This document shows, in pieces, positions 27,721 to 34,749 of a stretch of 64,000 bases of DNA. Location of the stretch: positions 2,408,053 to 2,472,052 of the forward strand of contig NZ_CP019323.1 in NCBI RefSeq assembly GCF_001971585.1, read 5' to 3'. Every line of letters begins with the position of its first letter. The first letter of the stretch is position 1. The position numbers and the translations under genes were made by a program. Source of the DNA: Companilactobacillus allii (GTDB lineage Bacteria; Bacillota; Bacilli; Lactobacillales; Lactobacillaceae). The notes under the pieces were generated by a model. The model saw only the letters and a list, made by a program, of their open reading frames with translations. It made no database searches and had not been told where the DNA came from.

Positions 27721-29313
27721 TAAATTATTCCAAGTTAAAGCATCCGGGAAACTATCCCTGGATGCTTTATTTATTTCTGTTGTATAAAAGAACTTATCCT
27801 TAAAGAATTCTATTGGGTATTTAAAATCACTCAATTTACCATCAAACATCATCGATACATAATCAAAAGTTGTAGCGAAAACTAAATCATGACTATTCGC
27901 AAAAACAACTCCACCTTTTAAAAGATACTCGTCTATTAAATCCTGCAATTTTATGATCATATTGGGATCTAGTCCTTTAGTTGGTTCATCTAAGAATAAA
28001 ATTTCTGGATTCTTTATTAAGCCAAGAACTAATGCTAAGAATTCCTGTTGCCCCCCACTCAAGTCATATGGACTAATATCTTTTAACGTCAAAAGGTCGT
28101 ATCGTTCCAGAAGGGATTTTACTTGTTGTGAGGTTTCTTTTGGGTTATTTTGTTTCATTTGAAACTCTACTTCACCAAATACCGTATCAGATACGAATAA
28201 TAAGGCTGGGTTCTGTGGTAAGACAAACATTTTCTTATAAATATCAGTATTGGTATTTCTTACAATCTTATTATCAAGAAGTATCTTCCCAGTTTGTTGT
28301 TTTAACTGTTGAGTGATTACTCTTACTAACGTTGATTTACCAACTCCATTAGGTCCAACTATGCAGTAAGAATTACCCTTTTTCAGTTGGAAACTTACCT
28401 TATCAATTATTTCTTTCGACTCAAAATTGAATCTAAAAGATAAGTTTTTGACATTTAATACTTCGTCAAACTCCTTATTTTCTCGTGATTTATCACTATA
28501 TTGAATTAATTTTTTATTCTTATTCAAAATTGTACTGAATTGTCGATTATTTATTGGTAACTTGATATCTTCGTTAAAATTCAATTCTTTATATGATCTA
28601 TCAATCTGTGGCAAATAGTTCCGATAAAAAGTGTCGTGGAATATTTTATTTAAAGATTCATCGATATTTTCATCCAACACAATGTAACCATCTTCAATTA
28701 TTGCCAATCGATTGGCGAAAAAAACATTCTTCTCTAATGAATGTTCCACTAAAATGATGGTTACATTTAATTCAGAATTGATTTTATGGATCATTTGCAT
28801 CAACTTATCAGATGCAATCGGGTCTAACTGCGAAGTTGGTTCATCTAATAGCAAAATATCTGGATTCACTATCAAAGCCGAAGCCAGATTGATAAGTTGC
28901 TTTTGTCCTCCTGAAAGTTCTGCTTCTTTCAAATCTAATAGCTCGATAATCCCAAAATAACTGGAAATTTCTGCAATTTTTATATGACGCTGATCAATGG
29001 AATATCCCATATTTTCGAGAATAAAATTGAATTCATCCCTAGCACATTCAGTTATCATCTGATTATCAACAAATTGTGAAATATAGGAAATACTCTTATC
29101 AGAAGTTTTACATTCCAAAGAACCACTTGTAATATCACCTACAACCAACTCCGGTTTGATTTGTTTAAGTAAAGTACTCTTCCCACTACCCGTTCTACCA
29201 ATTAGAAGTAATAAATCCCCTTTATTGATTGTTAGATCAACTTTATTTAACGAAAGTTTTTCGCTGTTGGAATATTTGAAGCTGTAATCTTTGAAACGTA
29301 CCATTTCCACCAT
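27706..29313 (-). CDS. ECF-type ABC transporter, two ATPase domains fused
   Basis: 535 aa with two complete ABC ATPases in tandem. The first has Walker A LLIGRTGSGKST (about 36-47), signature ELSGGQKQL and Walker B ILLLDEPTSQLD. The second has GPNGVGKST (about 318), DLSGGQQEFLAL and ILFLDEPTKGLD. This is the fused EcfA-EcfA' form. Its start (ATG 29313, behind AGGAGG at 12 nt) lies 67 nt inside the 3' end of the EcfT gene, an unusually long overlap. The terminator hairpin of the facing facilitator gene lies inside its last codons. Confidence 0.9.
   Translation of the reverse strand: MVEMVRFKDYSFKYSNSEKLSLNKVDLTINKGDLLLLIGRTGSGKSTLLKQIKPELVVGDITSGSLECKTSDKSISYISQFVDNQMITECARDEFNFILENMGYSIDQRHIKIAEISSYFGIIELLDLKEAELSGGQKQLINLASALIVNPDILLLDEPTSQLDPIASDKLMQMIHKINSELNVTIILVEHSLEKNVFFANRLAIIEDGYIVLDENIDESLNKIFHDTFYRNYLPQIDRSYKELNFNEDIKLPINNRQFSTILNKNKKLIQYSDKSRENKEFDEVLNVKNLSFRFNFESKEIIDKVSFQLKKGNSYCIVGPNGVGKSTLVRVITQQLKQQTGKILLDNKIVRNTNTDIYKKMFVLPQNPALLFVSDTVFGEVEFQMKQNNPKETSQQVKSLLERYDLLTLKDISPYDLSGGQQEFLALVLGLIKNPEILFLDEPTKGLDPNMIIKLQDLIDEYLLKGGVVFANSHDLVFATTFDYVSMMFDGKLSDFKYPIEFFKDKFFYTTEINKASRDSFPDALTWNNLLRNK
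27737..27774 (+). terminator. Terminator of the facilitator gene, inside the 3' end of the ATPase ORF
   Basis: AAAGCATCCGGG and CCTGGATGCTTT form a strong stem followed by ATTTATTTCT on the plus strand. The same bases code for part of the last 20 residues of the ATPase on the minus strand. Confidence 0.75.
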
Positions 29314-30167
29314 AAATACTGTGATCCTCCTATCAAAATGGGCATTATTATCATAATAAAGTTTATCAAACTAATAATTATGATTTTCTTATCCATAAGT
29401 ATATTAACTGTCGCAGATCCAAAACTGACCTTTCCTAAATTTAAAAAGGCCATTATTATATTAAACACAACCGTGAGTAAACTGACTATAAATAAGACAT
29501 AATCAGACTTGCTACTATTGATTCTTTGCTTAACTTTATCTCGATTATTGTAACCTTTGGTAATTAAAACATCTGATACATTCATAAAATTGGCAATTGC
29601 TTTATTCAGAACTATTTCTACAATATTCATTTGCTTTTTAATTTTATTTTTTCCTATATTATTAGTATTTCGAAATTTATATAAATAATTAGTACTTTCA
29701 AATATTTCAATTATCCTTGGAATAAACTTTATTGTGAGAATAAAGACTATTGCAATACTTTGTAAACTCCTAGACATTAAATCAAAAATTATCTTAACAT
29801 TAGTAAGTGCATCATAAATATAAAATGCCAATAGCAGATTAACAAACGAAAATGCCAATATTCCAGCATTTAACAGTGATTCATTAGTTATTTTGATAAA
29901 TGGCATCTGGAAAATAATATTTGTCCCTCGTTGATTGATGATTAAATTAAAAAGAAGTGTTGTTACAAAGATTATTGAAGTAAATTTCATATAACTTTTT
30001 AATTTATTTATTGTAGTGAATATTATTACGATCAATAAAGAAATAAAGATTGCTAGAATAATTATCGGATTATTGAATATAAGAGACGAGACGATCACTG
30101 ACACCAAATACATTAATATTGAGAAACTATTCGTTGATTGTTTAAAACCAGAATAAATTTTTTTCAT
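29247..30167 (-). CDS. ECF transporter T component (EcfT)
   Basis: 306 aa, very hydrophobic. It has several membrane segments in the first 120 residues, a cytoplasmic helical region around 140-200 with SRSLQSIAIVFILTIKFIPR and KGYNNRDK, and further membrane segments at the end. This fits the EcfT/CbiQ scaffold that couples ATPases to an S component. It is first of a two-gene unit with the fused ATPase and divergent from a secreted DUF4430 protein. The low residue complexity makes the exact substrate class uncertain. Confidence 0.83.
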   Translation of the reverse strand: MKKIYSGFKQSTNSFSILMYLVSVIVSSLIFNNPIIILAIFISLLIVIIFTTINKLKSYMKFTSIIFVTTLLFNLIINQRGTNIIFQMPFIKITNESLLNAGILAFSFVNLLLAFYIYDALTNVKIIFDLMSRSLQSIAIVFILTIKFIPRIIEIFESTNYLYKFRNTNNIGKNKIKKQMNIVEIVLNKAIANFMNVSDVLITKGYNNRDKVKQRINSSKSDYVLFIVSLLTVVFNIIMAFLNLGKVSFGSATVNILMDKKIIIISLINFIMIIMPILIGGSQYLWWKWYVSKITASNIPTAKNFR

Positions 30168-30273
30168 CTGTCAATAATCTCCCTTCCACTACTAACTAGC
30201 ACATCTAAGAATAACACAACGTGAAAGTATAATCGTTTACAAAAAAGTCTTATATATCGATAAACAGATTCTC

Positions 30274-30282
30274 TGATATAAT
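30274..30282 (+). promoter_or_regulatory. Extended -10 promoter for the DUF4430 gene
   Basis: TGATATAAT is a perfect extended -10 (TGnTATAAT), about 47 nt before the ATG at 30329. No good -35 is seen at the right distance, which is normal for this promoter class. Confidence 0.55.
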
Positions 30283-30328
30283 TAGAAACCGTTGAACAAA
30301 TTTGATACATGAGGGAGTATTTATTATC

Positions 30329-30709
30329 ATGAAAAAAAGAATTACCATATTGTTAATGTCATTGTTATTACTTGTTGGTGTTATTGCACCAGCTGCTACA
30401 ACAACTGCAGATGCAAAAACAAATAATATCAAAGTAACTTATGTTTTAAAAAAGAATAAGAAACAAATTGCTAAAAAAACTGTTTCTTTAAAAAAGAACT
30501 CTACAGTTATGACTGGTGTCAAAAAGGGCTTTAAAGTAACTCAAAAAGACGGATTCATCTCAGCTATCAATGGTAAGAAACAAAATAACAAAAAGAAAAT
30601 TTACTGGACTTTCACTGTTAATGGTAAAAAAGTTAACGTTGGTGCTGACAAGAAGAAATTAAAGAACAAGGACAAAGTTACATTCACACTTGCTAAATAT
30701 AACGGATAA
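30329..30709 (+). CDS. Secreted DUF4430 (transcobalamin C-terminal-like) protein
   Basis: The start is at ATG 30329 (MKKRITILLM) with GAGGGAG upstream; an earlier in-frame ATG at 30302 precedes that site. 126 aa. A signal peptide (about 1-29) ends ADA-K. The mature protein is very lysine-rich, with the DUF4430 beta-grasp pattern: a TVMTGVKKGFKVTQKDGFISAI segment, YWTFTVNGKKVNVGA and DKVTFTLAKY. In animals the related fold is the C-terminal domain of cobalamin carrier proteins. It is divergent from the EcfT-ATPase genes and may present a ligand to the ECF transporter (inference). No LPXTG anchor is seen; basic charge could hold it on the wall. Confidence 0.8.
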   Translation: MKKRITILLMSLLLLVGVIAPAATTTADAKTNNIKVTYVLKKNKKQIAKKTVSLKKNSTVMTGVKKGFKVTQKDGFISAINGKKQNNKKKIYWTFTVNGKKVNVGADKKKLKNKDKVTFTLAKYNG

Positions 30710-30714
30710 TTTTG

Positions 30715-30847
30715 TAGTGAAAACGCGTGCCAAAACACAATTTTCTCCTTATAAGCCTAAAAAGGTGCTGTAACTTAACTATTTTTCTACTCAAACTTGC
30801 AGTGAAAACGCGTGCCAAAACACAATTTTCTCCTTATAAGCCTAAAA
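30715..30847. repeat. Long palindromic repeat, copy C left part (tandem left arms)
   Basis: Two successive left arms, GTGAAAACGCGTGCCAAAAC...TATAAGCCTAAAA, lie at 30715-30771 and 30801-30847. The second is preceded by the TTTTTCTACTCAAACTTGC lead seen in copies F and G. The second arm ends exactly at the IS1182 terminal repeat. The matching right arm is 1.8 kb away at 32642-32687. Confidence 0.85.
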
Positions 30848-32482
30848 GGAGCTTGTGACAAAACTCCATAAAAAATAAGACCAGAACTTGGAAATCCGAA
30901 GATTTCCTGTTCTGGTCCTTTTGTTTTTTAAAGAAAAAGCCATTCTTTTGGCTAGTTTTCCCATATTCATTGCCATTAAGGCTAATCCCATTTGGCTTTT
31001 GACTTTATCAGTTCCACGAACCGTGAACCTGGTAAAATGCAAATAAGCCTTAAGGTGTCCAAAAACCGGTTCTACATCGATTTTTCGTTGGGCATATATT
31101 TTTGCCCCAACTTTACCATAAAGCTTCTCTCGTTCATGTGCTTTGAAATATTCCCATTCAGAATTAATATAAATATATCTGACACCTCCACTTTTATTAA
31201 ATGCCGCATCAATTATTTCTTGATTCTCATCTTTTGATTCGGCTTTATAACAACGAAACTGTCTTTTAAATTTATATTTATCGGTTCTAATAGTAACTCT
31301 TAGAAAGTTGAATCTAACACCGTTGGGATCAATGTAATAATCATCGATATCATGGTAGTCCCAGTTTAGAACTTTCTTTTCATCTGATTTCCATTTACGA
31401 CTATTTTCCTTGAGCATCGTACCGTAAGGAATCAAGGAAGTTTGGTCTAGTAATTCATCTTCAATATATCTGTAGTTAGATTCTGAACCATATCCTGCAT
31501 CAGCCACTATGAAACGTCCTAAAACTCGGTGGGTCTCCAGAGTTTTGAGGAATGGAATCAAGGTACGAGTATCGGTTGGATTCCAGAACAGATCATAATC
31601 CAAGGTAAATTGATTACTAGTGGCAATCTGTAGGTTATATCCAGGTTTCAGTTGTCCGTTTTGCATTGGGTCTTCTTTGACTCGCATGAATGTAGCGTCA
31701 TGGTCAGTTTTTGAAAAGCTATTACGTTCACCAAAAATCTTCATATCTTCTGAATATTTATCATGCTTCTCACTGATATGTTTTGTCTTGTTTAACTTGG
31801 ATTTCATTATTCTCCGCACCCGCTTCGCAGGGTTAGGAGAGATTTTCTTGGTTTCTTCTACTTTTAAATCCAATTGTTCAATTCGTTCTTCTAACTTAGC
31901 AATAGTCAAATCTAAATTATCATAGTCCATGGGTAATGATTCTGAAAAGGCAGTGGTTTCAACTTCTTTTATTTCATTTAGAATGACTTCAGCTTTTTCG
32001 CGGTTTAAATCATCATAATGAATGATTTTCTTCTTCCAGACAAACGAATATTTATTGGCATTCGCCAAAATCTTGGTCCCATCAATAAATACACAATCGT
32101 CAATCAAGTTATGTTCAACTAAAAAGCTACGCATAGATTCAAAACTTGATTGAATCATCTCCATAGCTTCGTCGGAAACTATAAAGCGTGCAATTGTGCG
32201 ATATGAAGGAACGTGTTCTTGAGTCAACCAACGTGCATAGATATTCTCGCGAGCTTCTCGCTCAATTTGGCGACAAGTGTAGCGACCTCTAAGATATGAA
32301 AATAGTACTAATTTTAGGACGGCCCGCAAATCATATTCACGCGGACGTCCTGTCTCATAACTATCGTGAAACTCAATAGATTCCACTAATTCATTGATAT
32401 AATACGCTTCGTGATCTTTCTCTGGAATAAATTCGATTGCCATATTTAAACTTGTCTGATTTATGTTATAATTATTGAACAT
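30842..32482 (-). CDS. IS1182-family transposase
   Basis: The start is at ATG 32482 (MFNNYNINQTSLNM); AAAGG lies 13 nt upstream and the earlier ATG at 32494 has no spacing. About 546 aa, intact. The N-terminal region FHDSYETGRPREYDLRAVLK and GRYTCRQIEREARENI is typical of IS1182. The DDE core follows with VFIDGTKI (Asp), IVADAGYGSESNY (Asp) and the C-terminal KIDVEPVFGHLKAYLHFTRF (Glu). The stop codon TAG lies outside the element, in the adjoining repeat arm (TTTTAGG). Confidence 0.93.
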   Translation of the reverse strand: MFNNYNINQTSLNMAIEFIPEKDHEAYYINELVESIEFHDSYETGRPREYDLRAVLKLVLFSYLRGRYTCRQIEREARENIYARWLTQEHVPSYRTIARFIVSDEAMEMIQSSFESMRSFLVEHNLIDDCVFIDGTKILANANKYSFVWKKKIIHYDDLNREKAEVILNEIKEVETTAFSESLPMDYDNLDLTIAKLEERIEQLDLKVEETKKISPNPAKRVRRIMKSKLNKTKHISEKHDKYSEDMKIFGERNSFSKTDHDATFMRVKEDPMQNGQLKPGYNLQIATSNQFTLDYDLFWNPTDTRTLIPFLKTLETHRVLGRFIVADAGYGSESNYRYIEDELLDQTSLIPYGTMLKENSRKWKSDEKKVLNWDYHDIDDYYIDPNGVRFNFLRVTIRTDKYKFKRQFRCYKAESKDENQEIIDAAFNKSGGVRYIYINSEWEYFKAHEREKLYGKVGAKIYAQRKIDVEPVFGHLKAYLHFTRFTVRGTDKVKSQMGLALMAMNMGKLAKRMAFSLKNKRTRTGNLRISKFWSYFLWSFVTSSF

Positions 32483-32641
32483 AATTTGGAACATCCTTTC
32501 GAGGGTGATTTCGTGGAGTATCGGTGTTCGGACCGGTGCTCTTTTTTTATTATTCTTTTATTATACAAGAAGAGCCTTCATACGGAAACCGAACGTTTCT
32601 GTATGAAGGCTCTTTTAATGTAGAGTTATGTCACAAGCTCC
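30848..32641 (-). mobile_element. IS1182-family insertion sequence, complete
   Basis: It is 1794 bp long. The terminal repeats match, with GGAGCTTGTGACA-AAACTC at the left and, inverted, GGAGCTTGTGACA-TAACTC at the right (18 of 19). The flanks are the arms ...TATAAGCCTAAAA and TTTTAGGCTTATA..., perfect complements of each other, so the insertion is at the apex of a palindromic repeat. Upstream of the transposase lie inverted repeats (32518-32543 with a T-run; 32569-32615) that would block read-in transcription. Confidence 0.9.
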
Positions 32642-32687
32642 TTTTAGGCTTATAAACGAAAACTGAACGTGTTTTGTCACGCTCTAA
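32642..32687. repeat. Long palindromic repeat, copy C right arm
   Basis: TTTTAGGCTTATAAACGAAAAC...GTGTTTTGTCACGCTCT continues the palindrome broken by the IS. It ends just after the stop of the purine permease gene. Confidence 0.85.
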
Positions 32688-32692
32688 TAATA

Positions 32693-34042
32693 TTAACTAT
32701 GTGGCAATACATTAATAATATAAAGTAACAAAGCAAAAACAAAGAATAATCCGTACATAATACCATTAACTTCTTTTCTTCTACCTGCAGCGATCATTGT
32801 CAGTGGATAGGCCAAGAATCCAAAGGCAATACCATAAGTAATGTTATATGTTAGTGGCATTGCTAGAACTGTTAAGAATGCTGGCAAAGCTATCTCAAAC
32901 TTCTCCCAATGAATTCCCTTCATTGACTGTGCCATTAACGCCCCAACGATAATCAACACTGGTGCTGTAACGTTTGATGTAACAACTGTCAATAATGGTG
33001 AAAAGAACATCGAAATTGCAAAGAATACCCCGACTACAACAGAGGTCAATCCAGTTCTACCACCTACGGCAATACCAGCACTTGATTCAACATATGCAGT
33101 TGGTGGAGTTGTACCAAATACTGCACCACTCACCATTGAAATTGAATCGGCCATCAAAGCGCGTCCAATTCTAGGCATCTTACCGTCTTTCATAATGCTT
33201 GCTTGTTCGGCAAGTCCAATCAAAGTACCAGCTGTATCAAAAAATGCTACTAATAGGAAAATAATAACAACAGCCCACATTTGTGGTTGATGAATTATAT
33301 CTCCAATATGCATTACACCCACACCAAATGTAGGTTTCAAACTAGGAATACCTGAAACGATTTGTTTAGGCATTGGTATTAACTTTGTAACTAATCCAGC
33401 AATGGTTGTAAATACCATACCGATGAAAATAGCTCCTGGAACCTTTTTGCACATAAGACCAGCTGTAACGATCAACCCAGCAATCGTTAATAAAGTAGTT
33501 GGTGTCGTAAATGATCCAATCTCTACTAATGATGACTTACTTGCTTGAATTAACCCACCACCTTGTAATCCTACAAAGGCAATAAATAATCCTAATCCTG
33601 CCGATACGGCAAGTTTTAAATCCTGCGGAATTGAATTAATAACTAATTCACGCAACTTCAATAATGAAACAATTAAGAAAATAATACTGGCAATGAAAAC
33701 ACCGGCCATAGCTGTTTGCCATGGAATCCCCATTGCAATAACAACTGAATAACTAAAAAATGCATTATCACCAAGTCCTGGTGCAATGGCAATTGGATAA
33801 TTAGCCAATATTCCCATCAAGACAGACCCAACAACCGCAGTCAAGGCAGTTGCTGTGAATAGTGAACCCTTATCCATTCCTGAATCCCCTAGTACTTGTG
33901 GGTTAACAAACAAAATATATGCCATAGATACAAATGTTGTTAATCCCGCTAATATCTCACGTCTAACAGACGTGTTAGCTTCTTTGAGATGAAATAAACG
34001 TTCCAAAAAGCTTAGATTCTTTCCATCATTTAATGATTCCAA
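32693..34042 (-). CDS. NCS2-family guanine/hypoxanthine permease (PbuG/PbuO type)
   Basis: 449 aa with about 12-14 membrane segments. Motifs are REILAGLTTFVSMAYILFVNP, PGLGDNAFFSYSVV, the FFDTAGTLIGLAEQAS signature and TTPPTAYVESSAGIAVGGRTGL, all diagnostic of the AzgA-like purine permeases. It starts at TTG 34042 behind AGGGGCG. Upstream PurBox-like CACGAAC sites suggest PurR control. It imports guanine, hypoxanthine or adenine. Confidence 0.92.
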   Translation of the reverse strand: MESLNDGKNLSFLERLFHLKEANTSVRREILAGLTTFVSMAYILFVNPQVLGDSGMDKGSLFTATALTAVVGSVLMGILANYPIAIAPGLGDNAFFSYSVVIAMGIPWQTAMAGVFIASIIFLIVSLLKLRELVINSIPQDLKLAVSAGLGLFIAFVGLQGGGLIQASKSSLVEIGSFTTPTTLLTIAGLIVTAGLMCKKVPGAIFIGMVFTTIAGLVTKLIPMPKQIVSGIPSLKPTFGVGVMHIGDIIHQPQMWAVVIIFLLVAFFDTAGTLIGLAEQASIMKDGKMPRIGRALMADSISMVSGAVFGTTPPTAYVESSAGIAVGGRTGLTSVVVGVFFAISMFFSPLLTVVTSNVTAPVLIIVGALMAQSMKGIHWEKFEIALPAFLTVLAMPLTYNITYGIAFGFLAYPLTMIAAGRRKEVNGIMYGLFFVFALLLYIINVLPHS

Positions 34043-34070
34043 TATAAACGCCCCTAATCAATACTTTTTT

Positions 34071-34156
34071 CACGAACTTATATAGTATTACAAAGATTAA
34101 ATGATTTTTCAATAGAAATATAAACATTTTTAAAATTATTTCTTTTATAGTTCGTG
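34071..34156. promoter_or_regulatory. Two inverted PurBox-like sites upstream of the purine permease
   Basis: CACGAAC occurs at 34071-34077 on the plus strand and, inverted (GTTCGTG), at 34150-34156 with an AAAACACGAACTAT context. This fits the AWWWCGAACWWT PurBox core of Gram-positive PurR. The pair spacing is longer than usual (about 75 nt). A third CACGAAC at 34288 lies in a diverged palindromic repeat and may be chance. Confidence 0.5.
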
Positions 34157-34282
34157 TTTTACACTATATTTCTTGTTTATTCCACCTTTTAAATCAATTG
34201 TCAACTAGTAAAAGTATTGTAATCCCAAAAATAATTTCATTTTCAAAATAAAAAAGGATACCATTTTCAATATATTACCAAT

Positions 34283-34406
34283 CAAAACACGAACTTTGAG
34301 ATTGATTTATCCATATAAGAATAAAAAATAAGTAGACATCCACTTACGTGAATATCTACTTATTTTGCATTATGCTAGAAAACTGAACGCGTTTTGTCGC
34401 ACTCTG
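34283..34406. repeat. Long palindromic repeat, diverged copy D with strong inner terminator
   Basis: The left arm is degraded (CAAAACACGAACTTTG...ATCCATATAAGAATAAAA) and the right arm clear (CTAGAAAACTGAACGCG...GTCGCACTCT). The inner hairpin AATAAGTAGA...TCTACTTATT (34327-34365) carries the loop ACTTACGTGAAT shared with copies A, E and F. It lies between the 45-codon ORF and the permease promoter. Confidence 0.75.
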
Positions 34407-34416
34407 TTACATTAAT

Positions 34417-34554
34417 TTATACTTTTTCAAGATTTTTTAAATTTTCCACAGCTTCTTGTATCGTTCTACCGTTTCCAAAAACATTCGAATTATGATTACT
34501 TACAGATGTGAATAATTGATCTTTGGTATCAAGTAAAATATGATAACCTTTCAC
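34417..34554 (-). CDS. Small hypothetical protein, 45 aa
   Basis: This ORF starts at GTG 34554, six bases after GAAGGTG, and ends with TAA directly before the right arm of a repeat. The product, MKGYHILLDTKDQLFTSV... ending EAVENLKNLEKV, is soluble and mixed-charge. It has the look of a short beta-strand pair followed by a helix. I know no family. The good ribosome binding site, codon use like its neighbours, and position at a repeat that otherwise marks gene ends argue that it is real. A -10-like TATATT lies upstream. Confidence 0.5.
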   Translation of the reverse strand: MKGYHILLDTKDQLFTSVSNHNSNVFGNGRTIQEAVENLKNLEKV

Positions 34555-34749
34555 AATTATTCACCTTCTTTCATGAACCTTAATTAGGAATCATCATGTG
34601 ATTTCAAAATATAGAATCTCTATACAAGTACAGCATAGCACGTTTACAGCAACTTACAAATATGAAGTACTATCTTGAAATAATGGAAGAATTACACTTT
34701 ATTATAATTATTTTGTTACACTGAATATAAAGAAATAAGAGGTGATTTT

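Noticed and set aside
34283-34300. Third PurBox (CACGAAC at 34288)
   Set aside because: It lies in the diverged left arm of repeat copy D, where CAAAACAC is expected anyway; probably chance.
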